Shown: one piece after another, positions 9,201 to 16,504 of the stretch
Position numbering within the stretch: the first letter of the stretch is position 1
Layout of the letters: each line of letters opens with the position of its first letter
DNA from: Streptomyces gardneri
Lineage (GTDB): Bacteria > Actinomycetota > Actinomycetes > Streptomycetales > Streptomycetaceae
Reading direction: 5' to 3'
NCBI RefSeq assembly: GCF_006539185.1
Contig: NZ_BJMN01000033.1
Location: 1-64,000, forward strand
DNA: 64,000 bases
The notes under the pieces: model-generated
What the model was told of the DNA's origin: nothing
The model's database searches: none
Seen by the model: only the letters and a program-made list of their open reading frames with translations
Translations under genes and position numbers: made by a program

Positions 9201-9798
9201 CGGGCGGCGGGACGCGGACGCCGCCGAGGTCGACGGAGCCGGTGTCACGGCCCGCGGCCTCGTGGGCGCCGGTGTCGAGAATGCCGGGCTCGTAGCCATG
9301 GTCGGCGAGGACGGGCTCCTGCGCGGCGACGGGGACGCCGTGCGCCGGGGTGCCCTGGGCGGGCATGCCGTGCACGGGAGTGCCGTGCACCGGGGTCCCG
9401 TGCGCCGGGGTGCCGGCGGTCTGCGCCTGCGGCGGCGTCTGGCCCTGAGGAGCGGTCAGCACGTCGGCGAGGACGAAGGGTTCCGGGAGCGGGCCCGTGA
9501 GCGGGTCGACCATCGGGGCCGCCGGCGGAGCGGCGGTCACGGGCGCGGCGCCCTGGTGCGGGACCACGGGGGGCGCGAGCGGGGCCGGTACGGCCACCGG
9601 CGGCGCGGGTGCCACGCCCGGCGGGTGCTCGCTCCAGGCGCCCTGGGCGCCCGGCATGAGAAGGATGTCGTCGTCCTCGGCTGCGTGCTCGGAGGGGTCC
9701 AGGAAGGTGTACGCGCCCGGTGCGGGGATGCCCGGCTGCTCGACCATGCCTGCGTTCTCCGGCAGTCCCTCGCCCGAGACCTGGCCGGTGTCCGTCAT
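6223..9798 (-). CDS. cobT: BluB-CobT fusion with very long low-complexity N-terminus
   Basis: 1191 residues in three parts. Residues 1-615 are almost entirely Ala, Pro, Glu, Val and Thr with short imperfect repeats such as ELPATDE; they have no fold I recognise and are presumably disordered. About 617-830 is a BluB-type flavin destructase (RERRDIRNGF start, SVGHSQPWDFV, AVENLWLAARAEGLGVGW), which makes 5,6-dimethylbenzimidazole from FMN. About 841-1191 is nicotinate-nucleotide-dimethylbenzimidazole phosphoribosyltransferase (IFAGDHGVHAQGVTPWPQEV, and HRSAEPGH carrying the catalytic glutamate). Together they make and activate the lower ligand of cobalamin. The ATG at 9798 follows GAGGGG; an in-frame start at 9942 would add basic sequence of no clear origin. 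Confidence 0.92.
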   Translation of the reverse strand: MTDTGQVSGEGLPENAGMVEQPGIPAPGAYTFLDPSEHAAEDDDILLMPGAQGAWSEHPPGVAPAPPVAVPAPLAPPVVPHQGAAPVTAAPPAAPMVDPLTGPLPEPFVLADVLTAPQGQTPPQAQTAGTPAHGTPVHGTPVHGMPAQGTPAHGVPVAAQEPVLADHGYEPGILDTGAHEAAGRDTGSVDLGGVRVPPPVGAPTPPPARRPLHMGPPVPEVTGGVVLSLADRGPAAAPAQAPQPAPVVATGPAPMPVRNPGPPTTGPEYFDIPQDQQLAPQGAEPWAAQPQEAVAPEPVLPAETVVPPTGQFVQVEGSVPTAPHLAPTPAEEPVEAAAAPVAPVAVAPEAPAAEEEPVVAPEPQPEPAEAQATVPAPREAEPAAEAPAPAPEAEVLPEPVVEIPAEPAVEAVVVAEAPVEQAPVETPVVAEAAPEPLPEQAPAAEAQAEPEAEVQAEVAAAVEPVTPEEPEQPVVAEPTDTVAAQPEAVTEAETDPEGFVDAAELVEADELPATDEAVVPAEPLPATAELPTTDGLPATDEAVVVPAELPVTAELPATDELAVTEEEPVADELVATEELTGTDEHPAAEEPTAGEEPILAEELVVTDEDPVVAPTAPAPGYDDAEREAVLRVMRERRDIRNGFRSDPIPHEVLLRVLEAAHTAPSVGHSQPWDFVVIRSAETRQTMHELAQRQREAYAKSLPKARAKQFKELKIEAILDTPVNIVVTADPTRGGRHTLGRYTQPQMAPYSSALAVENLWLAARAEGLGVGWVSFFDEREMVRTLGLPEHLEVVAYLCVGYVDEFPDEPELAQAGWSKRRPLAWVVHEETYGRRALPGEEPHDLLQETVANIRPLDAKALGEAWERQKRMTKPAGALGMLEIIAAQLSGLARVCPPPIPEPAAVAIFAGDHGVHAQGVTPWPQEVTGQMVANFLGGGAVCNAFANQVGAEVCVIDVGVASELPATPGLLPRKVRPGTGDFTTGLAMTRDEVLAAIEVGIETARDLVAAGNKAILTGEMGIANTTASAALISVYTGVDAAEVTGRGTGINDETHARKVDVVRRALDLHKPDPADPIGVLSAIGGLEHAALVGLILGAASLRTPVILDGVSTGAAALVARAIAPESLAACIAGHRSAEPGHVAALNKLGLRPLVDLDLRLGEGTGALLALPLVQSAARAMHEVATFDSAGVTEK

Positions 9799-10104
9799 GC
9801 GTACCCCTCGCCCATCGCTTGTGCTTCCTTCAGACCTGCGCCCGTCGAGAACAACGAGCGCACGCGCCGCGCGGCACGAAGGACGCGCGGACACCCACTC
9901 ATTGTCGCGGCCCTCGGCCGTCGTGGCAGGCAGATCCGCCACGGCGGGCTGTGGACTGCGCCACGTCGCGCGGTCCCCCCTTTGCTGCGTACCACATCGG
10001 CGAGCCGGAACGGCCGCCGATTCGAGACATTCGAGAAGTAAACGCCGAACGCCCGGTGCGGTACAACAATCGGCCAGCCTACCTGTCCCCGTGGAGCGGC
10101 GGGG
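9799..10104. other. Intergenic region upstream of bluB-cobT
   Basis: 306 bases between cobL (stop at 10105) and bluB-cobT, both on the minus strand. I looked for a cobalamin riboswitch (B12-box pattern) and did not see one. No coding frame has a ribosome site. A promoter for bluB-cobT is likely here but cannot be placed. Confidence 0.4.
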
Positions 10105-11382
10105 TCACGGGGCGCTGTCGCTCCTGCGTCCGGCCAGCAGGAAGACCACCGAACGCTCCCGCTCCGACCAGTCGTCCGGGTCGAGCCCGACGGTCTGGAG
10201 GAGGAGGCTCTCGACGGTGTAGCCGCCGTCGGCGAGCGCGGTGCCGACGGCCTCCGCCTCGTCGCGTGTGGACGCGTGGACGACGATGCGCTCGGGACGC
10301 CGGTCGGTGCAGGCGGTGACGACGGGGACGCCGCCGGCCGCGATGCGGACGACGTCCGGTTCGGGCAGGTTCTCCAGGACGTGCGGCGCCCGGCCGTGGA
10401 CGGTCTGGAGGGGTACGCCGTGGCGGCGGGCGGCCGCCTCGGTGCGGGCGCAGGCGTCGAGGTCGGTGTCCACCGCGATGACGGCGGCGCCGAAGCGGGC
10501 CGCCTCGACGGCGAAGGCGCCGCCCGCGCAGCCGATGTCCCAGACGAGGTCGCCGATCCGGGGGCCGAGGCGGGCCAGCTGGGCGGCGCGCAGCGCCGGG
10601 TCCTCGCCCGCGCCGGGCCTCGGCGGGGCGGCGCCGGTGGGCCCGGGGCCGTATCCCCGGGGGCCGTGCCCCTCGGGGGCGTACTCCTCGGCGGGCAGCC
10701 CCCAGCCCCGTACGGACCGCACGGCCGGGTCCAGGCCCATCAGCCAGGGGGCGGCCGGGGTGCCGCCGCCCGCCCCGCCCACTCCCCCGATGACGAGGAC
10801 GACGTTGGGGTCGCGCCAGGAGTGGTCGGCGGCCCTGTCGGAGGTGAGGACGGAGACCCGTTCGCGGTCGGTGCCGAGCTCCTCGCAGATGACGAAGGTG
10901 CGGTGGACGCCGTCGAGGAGGAGGGCGAGCTCGGCCGGTCCGGCGCCGGGCGAGGTGAGGACGGCGACCTTGGGGTGGGCGCGGCAGACGTTCACGGCGC
11001 GGCGCAGGGTGCGCTGGTGGGCGACGACGATCCGGGCGTCCTCCCAGGGCATCCCGGCGCGGGCGAAGGCGGCGGCGACGGAGGAGACGGCGGGGACGAC
11101 CTCGACCTCCAGGCCGTGCTCGGGGGCGCGCAGGGTGCGGACGACGCCGAAGAAGCCGGGGTCGCCGTCGGCGAGGACGACGGCGGTGCCGCGGTGGCCC
11201 GCGATGCGGCGGGCGGCGAGGTCGACGCTGCCGAGGCGGACGCGTTCGGCCGCGGGGGGCACCTCGGGCAGCGCCAGGTGGTGGGCGGCGCCGGCCACGA
11301 GGGTGGCGGCCGACAGTGCCGATCTGGCCGCCGCGGTGAGGGGCGAGCCGTCCCAGCCGATCACCGTGACCCGGTCGGCCAT
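10105..11382 (-). CDS. cobL: Precorrin-6Y C5,15-methyltransferase, decarboxylating (CbiE-CbiT fusion)
   Basis: 425 residues. The N-terminal CbiE domain (about 1-200) begins VTVIGWDGSPLTAAAR and includes VVLADGDPGFFGVVRTL, the tetrapyrrole-methylase pattern. A Gly/Pro-rich linker (about 215-275) joins it to a CbiT domain (about 280-425) with the S-adenosylmethionine motif DLVWDIGCAGGAFAVEAA and an acidic loop VIAVDTD. The fused protein methylates C5 and C15 and decarboxylates the acetate side chain in aerobic-type corrin assembly. The ATG at 11382 follows CAGGAGAC. It belongs with bluB-cobT and cobA, although other corrin genes (cobI, cobJ, cobM, cobH and so on) are not in this window. Confidence 0.92.
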   Translation of the reverse strand: MADRVTVIGWDGSPLTAAARSALSAATLVAGAAHHLALPEVPPAAERVRLGSVDLAARRIAGHRGTAVVLADGDPGFFGVVRTLRAPEHGLEVEVVPAVSSVAAAFARAGMPWEDARIVVAHQRTLRRAVNVCRAHPKVAVLTSPGAGPAELALLLDGVHRTFVICEELGTDRERVSVLTSDRAADHSWRDPNVVLVIGGVGGAGGGTPAAPWLMGLDPAVRSVRGWGLPAEEYAPEGHGPRGYGPGPTGAAPPRPGAGEDPALRAAQLARLGPRIGDLVWDIGCAGGAFAVEAARFGAAVIAVDTDLDACARTEAAARRHGVPLQTVHGRAPHVLENLPEPDVVRIAAGGVPVVTACTDRRPERIVVHASTRDEAEAVGTALADGGYTVESLLLQTVGLDPDDWSERERSVVFLLAGRRSDSAP

Positions 11383-11454
11383 CGTCGTCTGTCTCCTGTG
11401 GTGTTGTCGCAGGTCGGGGGCGTGCCGAGCGTACCCCGGGTCGGCCGCCGGGGC

Positions 11455-12090
11455 TCAGCTCCAGTCGGTGTACGAGGAGTATCCGGCCTCGGCCATCTGG
11501 TCGGCGACACCGTCGAGGTCCTCGGGGAGGAGGCCCCAGACGATGAAGTCGGTGCGCAGCTCGGTCCAGCTGCCGTCCTCGGTACGGGTGCGGGCTATGC
11601 AGGCGTTGCGCAGGACGCCCTCGCTGATGCAGCCGATCTTCTGGGCGACCTGCTGGGAGGCGGTGTTGTCCGCCGCCGTGCGCAGTTCGAGGCGCTCGAA
11701 CTTCTGGTCGCCGAAGAGCCACTGGGCGGTGGCGAGCGAGGCTTCGGAGGCGTATCCCTCGCCGCGGGCCCAGGGGGCGACGATGTAGGAGAGCTCGGTG
11801 GAACGCACGCGCCAGTTCGTGTTGCTCAACTGGACGATGCCCACGAGCCGCTGGGTGAGGAACTCGGTGACGGCGAGGTCGAGGCCCCGGCCGGCGGTGC
11901 GTTCGGTGGGGGCGTACTCGGTGATCCAGCGGCGGGCGGCGTCCTCGGTGTACGGCTGGGGGACGGCCGTCCAGGCGCCGACCATCTCGTCGTTCATCAT
12001 CTCGGCGAGCGCGGGGGCGTCGCCTTCTTCGAGCGCGCGCAGCACCAACCGGTCCGTGTTGATGGAGATGTCCGGAAAGGTGGTAGTCAT
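11455..12090 (-). CDS. GNAT acetyltransferase, RimJ/RimL type
   Basis: 211 residues. It opens with the RimJ/RimL hallmark DRLVLRALEEGDA, carries YIVAPWARGEGYASEAS (acetyl-CoA pyrophosphate loop) and then LELRTAADNTASQQVAQKIG. Such enzymes acetylate protein N-termini, amines or small molecules; the substrate is not known. The start at 12090 was chosen because it begins right before the domain; an ATG five codons upstream (reading MELS) is also possible. It stands alone between the cobalamin block and the methionine transporter. Confidence 0.85.
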   Translation of the reverse strand: MTTTFPDISINTDRLVLRALEEGDAPALAEMMNDEMVGAWTAVPQPYTEDAARRWITEYAPTERTAGRGLDLAVTEFLTQRLVGIVQLSNTNWRVRSTELSYIVAPWARGEGYASEASLATAQWLFGDQKFERLELRTAADNTASQQVAQKIGCISEGVLRNACIARTRTEDGSWTELRTDFIVWGLLPEDLDGVADQMAEAGYSSYTDWS

Positions 12091-12183
12091 GCTCAGCTCC
12101 ATGCCGTGGACCGTCCGAATCGACCGTGAACGCACAGCATGCAGCATGCGGCCGTCGGCGCGCATGGCCGGGTGGGGTGTGGC

Positions 12184-12221
12184 GAAGGCCCCGCGCACCG
12201 GACGGGGTGCGGGGGGCCTTC
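12184..12221 (-). terminator. Terminator of the metNIQ operon
   Basis: Stem of 16 positions (12184-12199 with 12206-12221), 15 paired, loop of 6, about 115 bases past the metQ stop codon. Confidence 0.8.
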
Positions 12222-12275
12222 TGCACAAGAACTGTACGAGGGAACCGGTCTGACGGTTCCTCGGATGCCGTAAGC

Positions 12276-12347
12276 CTTGCTCGGCGCCGTGCTCGGTGCC
12301 TTGCTCGGTGCCTAACTTGGCGCCTTGCTCGGTGCCTTACTTGGCGA
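12276..12347. repeat. Six 12-bp tandem repeats overlapping the metQ stop codon
   Basis: Six consecutive 12-base units read CTTGCTCGGTGC or close variants, with starts at 12276, 12288, 12300, 12312, 12324 and 12336. The last unit contains the metQ TAA (12337-12339) and its final codons, so the array looks like a serial duplication of the end of metQ into the 3' untranslated region. Confidence 0.85.
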
Positions 12348-13200
12348 CGGCTCCGAAGGCCGGGATGACCGAGCCCTTGTAGGTGTCCTCGATGTACTTC
12401 TTCACCTCGGGCGAGTTGAGGAGCTTGGCGAGCTTCTGCACGCGGGCGTCCTTCTCGTTGCCCTCCTTGACGGCGAGGAAGTTGGCGTACGGGTTGCCTT
12501 CGGCCTTCTCCAGGGCGATGGCGTCCTTGGCCGGGGAGAGCTTGGCCTCGATGGCGTAGTTGCCGTTGATGACGGCGGCGTCCACGTCGTTCAGGGCGCG
12601 GGGCACGGTGGCGGCCTCCAGCTCCTTGAACTCCAGGCCCTTCTTGTCGGTGATGTCGGAGAGCTTGGCGTTGGTGCCGACACCCGGCTTGATGGTGATC
12701 AGGCCGTTCTCGGCGAGCAGCTGGAGCGCGCGGCCGCCGTTGGTGGTGTCGTTGGGGACGGCGATGGTCTGGCCCGCCTTGATGTCCTTCACCGACTTGA
12801 TGTTCTTGGAGTAGAGGCCCAGCGGCTCCAGGTGGACGTTGACCACCGGGACGATGGTGGTCTTGTTCTTCTGGTTGAAGTCGTCGAGGTACGGCTTGTG
12901 CTGGAAGAAGTTGGCGTCGACCTGGCCGGACTGGGTGGCGGTGTTCGGCAGGACGTAGTCCGTGAACTCCTTCACCTCCAGCTTCAGGCCTTCCTTCTCG
13001 GCCAGGTTGTCCTTGACGAAGTTGAGGATGTCGGCGTGCGGCGTCGGGGACGCGGCGACGACGAGCGGCTTGGAGGTGTCGCCGGAGCCGGCCGAGTCCT
13101 TGGCGGAGGACGGGTCCGAGGAGGTGCCGCAGGCGGTGAGGCCGAGGGCGAGGGCGGCGGTGGCGGCGATACCGGCGGTGAGCTTGATGTTCTTACGCAC
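12337..13200 (-). CDS. metQ: Methionine ABC transporter substrate-binding lipoprotein
   Basis: 287 residues, NlpA/MetQ family. The lipoprotein signal peptide has a basic start (RKNIK), a hydrophobic core and lipobox LTAC with the acylated Cys at 24. The mature part shows family segments: VAASPTPHADIL, EFTDYVLPNTATQSGQVDANFFQH, AVPNDTTNGGRAL and AAVINGNYAIEA. It binds methionine (or its oxides) outside the membrane and delivers it to MetI. The GTG at 13200 was chosen because AAAGAGG lies upstream and the signal peptide is then of normal length; a start at 13245 would add 15 residues. Third gene of metN-metI-metQ. Confidence 0.93.
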   Translation of the reverse strand: MRKNIKLTAGIAATAALALGLTACGTSSDPSSAKDSAGSGDTSKPLVVAASPTPHADILNFVKDNLAEKEGLKLEVKEFTDYVLPNTATQSGQVDANFFQHKPYLDDFNQKNKTTIVPVVNVHLEPLGLYSKNIKSVKDIKAGQTIAVPNDTTNGGRALQLLAENGLITIKPGVGTNAKLSDITDKKGLEFKELEAATVPRALNDVDAAVINGNYAIEAKLSPAKDAIALEKAEGNPYANFLAVKEGNEKDARVQKLAKLLNSPEVKKYIEDTYKGSVIPAFGAVAK

Positions 13201-13292
13201 GAAGAGTGCCTCTTTCCGGTGGTGCGGTGGACGCCTGGACAACAAGTCCGGGCTGTTCTTCGAAGGACGAAGTCTGGGTGGCCGGGGAGCCG

Positions 13293-13961
13293 TTACGCGG
13301 TACGGCCCCGGCGGGCGAGGAGTCGGACGACTCCGTCGCCGATGAGCTGGACGACGGTCACGATCAGGACGAGGACGACGACCGTGACGAGCATGAACGT
13401 CGTGTCGAAGCGCTGGTATCCGTAGGTGACGGCCTTGGAGCCGAGGCCTTCGCCGCCGACCGCGCCGGCCATCGCCGAGTAGCCGATGAGCACGATCACC
13501 GTGGTGGTGACGCCCGAGACGAGCGAGGGCAGGGCCTGCGGGAGCAGCACCTTGCGGACGATGGTGGGGATACCGCCGCCCATGGCCTGCACGGCCTCGA
13601 CGAGCCCGTGGTCGACCTCACGGATCGCCGTCTCGACGAGTCGCGCGAAGAAGGGGATGGCGCCGATGGCGAGCGGCACGATCATCGCGGTGGGACCGAT
13701 GAAGGTGCCGACGACCAAGGTGGTGAAGGGGATCAGGGCGATCAGCAGGATGATGAACGGGAGCGAACGCCCGATGTTCACGATCGCACCGACGATCTTG
13801 TTCACCGGCCGGTTCTGCAGCAGTCCGCCCTTGTCCGTGAGGACGAGGAGGATGCCGAGCGGCAGGCCGCCGAGCACGGTGACGACGGTGGCCCAGAGGA
13901 CCATGTAGAGCGTGTCGACAGTGCCCTGCTCGAGGAGGGGCTGCATCTCCGACCAGGTCAC
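13293..13961 (-). CDS. metI: Methionine ABC transporter permease
   Basis: 222 residues with about five membrane helices, normal for MetI. The cytoplasmic coupling (EAA) loop EAVQAMGGGIPTIVRKVLLP is clear. The GTG start overlaps the metN stop by 4 bases (GTGA), so translation is coupled. It forms the translocation pore with MetN at the inner face. The next gene, metQ, starts 92 bases downstream. Confidence 0.93.
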   Translation of the reverse strand: MTWSEMQPLLEQGTVDTLYMVLWATVVTVLGGLPLGILLVLTDKGGLLQNRPVNKIVGAIVNIGRSLPFIILLIALIPFTTLVVGTFIGPTAMIVPLAIGAIPFFARLVETAIREVDHGLVEAVQAMGGGIPTIVRKVLLPQALPSLVSGVTTTVIVLIGYSAMAGAVGGEGLGSKAVTYGYQRFDTTFMLVTVVVLVLIVTVVQLIGDGVVRLLARRGRTA

Positions 13962-15016
13962 TTGGCACCTTCCTTGGCCAGTACGGGCACGGTGTCCGCC
14001 ACGGCTGCTTCTTCGGCTTCGACGAGTTCGACCTGGAGGCCCTGCTCGCGCAGGAAGCCGACCGGGACGACGTTGTCCTCGTAGCGTCCGGGGAGCTCGA
14101 TCCGCATCCGGCCGATCTGCTTCCCGCCCACCGTGTCCATCGCCGCCCCGAGGATCGAGATGTCGATGTTGTAGGTGCGGGCGAGCTGGGAGATGACCGG
14201 CTGGGTCGCGGACTCGCCCTGGAAGGTGACGTCGACGACCGTGCGGTCGGGGCCGGTGGGGGCGCCGCTGACCGGGAAGAGCTCGGCCGCCAGCTGGGAG
14301 CCGGGGGTGGCGAGCAGTTCGGTGACGGTGCCGGACTCGACCACGCGGCCGCGCTGCATCAGGGCGGCGGAGTCGCAGATCGTCTTGACGACGTCCATCT
14401 CGTGCGTGATCAGCAGGACGGTGAGGCCGAGCTGCTGGTTGAGGTCGCGCAGGAGCTGGAGGATCGAGCGGGTCGTCTCCGGGTCGAGGGCGCTGGTGGC
14501 CTCGTCGGAGAGGAGGACCTTGGGCTCGCCGGCGAGGGCGCGGGCGATGCCGACGCGCTGCTTCTGGCCGCCGGAGAGCTGGCCCGGGTAGGACTTGGCC
14601 TTGTCGGCGAGGCCGACGAGGTCGAGGAGTTCGAGGGCGCGGCGGGAGCGCTCGGCGCCGGAGACACCGAGGATCTCCAGGGGGAGCTCGATGTTGTCCT
14701 TGACCGTGCGGGAGGACAGCAGGTTGAAGTGCTGGAAGACCATGCCGATGCTGCTGCGCGCCCGGCGCAGGTCCTTCCCGGCGCGGCGGCCCTTTCCGGC
14801 GAGTGCGGTGAGGTCGACTCCGTCGACGGTCACGGTGCCGGAGGTGGGGCGCTCCAGGAGGTTGACGCAGCGGATGAGCGAGGACTTGCCGGCGCCGCTC
14901 TGGCCGATCACGCCGAAGACCTCGCCCTCGCGGACGTGCAGGTCGACGCCGTCCAGAGCGGTGACCTGGCGGCCGCGCGACTCGTAGACCTTGGTCAGGC
15001 CCGAAGTGGTGATCAC
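13958..15016 (-). CDS. metN: Methionine ABC transporter ATP-binding protein
   Basis: About 352 residues. Walker A GQSGAGKSS, Q-loop FQHFNLL, signature LSGGQKQR, Walker B VLLSDEATSALD and switch histidine LLITHEMD are all present. The last 90 or so residues match the NIL regulatory domain of MetN, which binds methionine and inhibits transport in the E. coli protein. The start was set at GTG 15016, which places the usual ITTSGLTKVY right at the N-terminus; an ATG at 15070 is possible. The 290-base leader upstream encodes a Cys/Met-rich peptide (15223-15309). Confidence 0.92.
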   Translation of the reverse strand: MITTSGLTKVYESRGRQVTALDGVDLHVREGEVFGVIGQSGAGKSSLIRCVNLLERPTSGTVTVDGVDLTALAGKGRRAGKDLRRARSSIGMVFQHFNLLSSRTVKDNIELPLEILGVSGAERSRRALELLDLVGLADKAKSYPGQLSGGQKQRVGIARALAGEPKVLLSDEATSALDPETTRSILQLLRDLNQQLGLTVLLITHEMDVVKTICDSAALMQRGRVVESGTVTELLATPGSQLAAELFPVSGAPTGPDRTVVDVTFQGESATQPVISQLARTYNIDISILGAAMDTVGGKQIGRMRIELPGRYEDNVVPVGFLREQGLQVELVEAEEAAVADTVPVLAKEGAK

Positions 15017-15098
15017 AGGGTTTCCGTCACTGTCGAGTGCGCGGCGCGGGGTCCGCCGGGCACGGGGCATTCGTCGTTCGGACAGTCAGGCGCACGGA

Positions 15099-15208
15099 GG
15101 CCGTCCGGCGGATGGCCGGGGGCAGCGGGTGCGCGGGGCAGGCACGGTCCGCCGCCGGATGGCGGGAGGATCGGCGCGGCCGTCGAGTCTCGCTTCGGGG
15201 CGCGAGAC
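15099..15208 (-). promoter_or_regulatory. Hairpin-rich leader between the leader peptide and metN
   Basis: Three candidate hairpins lie between the end of the short Cys/Met reading frame and metN. The first pairs 15187-15193 with 15202-15208 (7 bp, loop 8). The second pairs 15152-15156 with 15161-15165. The third spans 15099-15117 (4 plus 3 bp with one mismatch). One or more could act as an attenuator switched by ribosome position on the leader peptide. No SAM-riboswitch core was seen. Confidence 0.45.
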
Positions 15209-15222
15209 GCTGTCGGGAGCCC

Positions 15223-15309
15223 TCAGAAGGCGCACATTCGACACATACAACGAGCACCGGGCGTCGTGATCGCCTCGGTCGCAAGGATGCGGCTGCTCGT
15301 CGTGGTCAT
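15223..15309 (-). CDS. Candidate Cys/Met-rich leader peptide (28 aa) of metNIQ
   Basis: A 28-codon frame from ATG 15309 to TGA 15223-15225, checked codon by codon. Its end reads CMCRMCAF: three Cys and two Met codons within six codons (TGT ATG TGT CGA ATG TGC), just before the stop. Both amino acids are rare in this proteome, and the frame lies upstream of a methionine transporter, which fits ribosome-mediated attenuation as proposed for sulfur-metabolism genes in actinobacteria. There is no clear Shine-Dalgarno; an AT-rich TTTACTT ends about 7 bases before the ATG, so translation may be leaderless. Expression is untested. Confidence 0.6.
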   Translation of the reverse strand: MTTTSSRILATEAITTPGARCMCRMCAF

Positions 15310-15673
15310 GTCTGCAAGTAAAGCATGCGCACTCGCGAACGAAAGGGGGGTGTCCGAATACCGGACGCCGCTGAGACGACATGCGGACGCCCGACGGGCG
15401 CGGGCGGGGGCCGAGGGGAGGCCGCTCCCGCCCGGTGTGGCCTGCGGGGACGGGTCGGGTCGGGGGATGCCGGCGGTGCGGTTCGGGGGCGGGTACGGGC
15501 CTCGGGTGTGGCCAAGGCCACGGTCCGCGCACCCGGCACGCGCCGGGCCGCGTATCGGGGAGTCTCAAGGGGCGGGGACGGGAGCAATACGAAGGCGGAG
15601 GCGAGCGTCGAGGCGAGCGCGGAGGCGGGGGGCGAGCGCATCGGGCCTTTCGGACCGTAATACCCTCGGGCGC
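15310..15673. other. Divergent promoter region, metN leader / membrane gene
   Basis: 364 bases without a convincing gene. It should hold the promoter of the metNIQ leader transcript (minus) and that of the membrane protein gene at 15674 (plus). An imperfect hairpin (GGTGTCCG...CGGACGCC) lies near 15348-15367. TACCCT at 15661-15666, 7 bases before the ATG at 15674, is placed as a -10 for a leaderless mRNA. Confidence 0.45.
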
Positions 15674-16036
15674 ATGCTCGACGCCCTGACGGTCACGGTC
15701 TCCGTGACCGCGCTCGCCCTCGCCGCCTGGTGCGGCTTCGCCGCCTTCCGGGACCAGCCGACCAAGGACTGGCACTTCATCGGTATGGCCGTCGTGACCT
15801 TCCTGGTCCTGACCCAGCTGGTCGTCGGCATCGTGCAGCTGGTGCGCGGCGAGAAGGCCGAGGAGGGCACGACGATCTTCGTCGCCTATCTGCTGGGCGC
15901 GCTGTGCGCGGTGCCGATCGCCGGGTTCATGTCGCTCGCGGAGCGCAGCCGGTGGGGTTCGGCGACGGTGGCCGCCGGTGCGGTCGTCCTGGCCGTGCTC
16001 GAAGTGCGTCTCTACGACATCTGGACGGTGGGCTGA
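15674..16036 (+). CDS. Small integral membrane protein
   Basis: 120 residues with four predicted membrane helices (about 3-22, 35-56, 67-86 and 94-112), joined by short loops; the loop between helices 2 and 3 is charged (RGEKAEEG). No catalytic motif is seen. The ATG at 15674 sits 7 bases after a TACCCT -10-like hexamer, suggesting leaderless translation. The next gene, also a membrane protein, starts 2 bases after the stop, so the two form an operon. Function unknown. Confidence 0.75.
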   Translation: MLDALTVTVSVTALALAAWCGFAAFRDQPTKDWHFIGMAVVTFLVLTQLVVGIVQLVRGEKAEEGTTIFVAYLLGALCAVPIAGFMSLAERSRWGSATVAAGAVVLAVLEVRLYDIWTVG

Positions 16037-16038
16037 CC

Positions 16039-16476
16039 ATGACCGGGACGCAGGAGAGGACAGCGGAGGGCAAGCGGACCCGTCTCGTCTCGGGCCCGGG
16101 CATCCTGCTCGTCTGGCTGTACGGCGTGATGTCGGTCGGCGCGGTCTCCCGCTCGATCTACCAGATCGCGACCGAGTTCGACCGGGCGCCGCTCGCCTAC
16201 GGCCTGTCGGCGGTGGCCGCGGTCGTCTACGCCTTCATCACCTACACCCTCGTACGGGGCGGGGAGGCGGCCCGCAGGGCGGCGCTGGTCTGCTGCGCCG
16301 CCGAGCTCGCGGGCGTGCTGATCGTGGGGACCTGGACGCTGGTCGAGCCGTCCGCCTTCCCCGACGCGACGGTCTGGTCGGACTACGGCTACGGCTACCT
16401 CTTCATTCCGGTCCTGCTGCCGCTGACCGGAATCTGGTGGCTGCGGAGGTCGCGCGCGGTGACGACCGCCGCCTGA
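16039..16476 (+). CDS. Integral membrane protein
   Basis: 145 residues, four predicted helices (about 22-42, 53-74, 82-102 and 113-135). Residues 1-18 are polar. Between helices 3 and 4 is an aromatic stretch DYGYGYLF that probably faces the outside. It starts 2 bases after the preceding membrane gene and is cotranscribed. I do not recognise the family beyond Streptomyces membrane proteins of this size. An 11-bp inverted repeat formed by the 3' ends of this gene and the convergent gene at 16505 may help termination. Confidence 0.75.
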   Translation: MTGTQERTAEGKRTRLVSGPGILLVWLYGVMSVGAVSRSIYQIATEFDRAPLAYGLSAVAAVVYAFITYTLVRGGEAARRAALVCCAAELAGVLIVGTWTLVEPSAFPDATVWSDYGYGYLFIPVLLPLTGIWWLRRSRAVTTAA

Positions 16477-16504
16477 GGCGACGGTCCCGACGGCCGCCGC
16501 GTCC

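Noticed and set aside
6142..10041. 1299-residue open frame on the plus strand opposite bluB-cobT
   Set aside because: It is the complement of a real gene, shows repetitive Gly/Arg/Leu/Asp composition, and has no recognisable domain or ribosome site.
9799..10104. Cobalamin riboswitch before bluB-cobT
   Set aside because: No B12-box-like sequence or matching fold was seen here or in 5984-6222 or 11383-11454; a covariance-model search would be decisive.
12276..12347. CRISPR array
   Set aside because: Units of 12 bases without unique spacers are tandem repeats. No cas genes are in the window, and no other region shows spaced direct repeats.
15017..15330. SAM riboswitch upstream of metN
   Set aside because: I searched by eye for the conserved S-box core and kink-turn pattern on the minus strand and did not find it. 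The leader-peptide model explains the region better.
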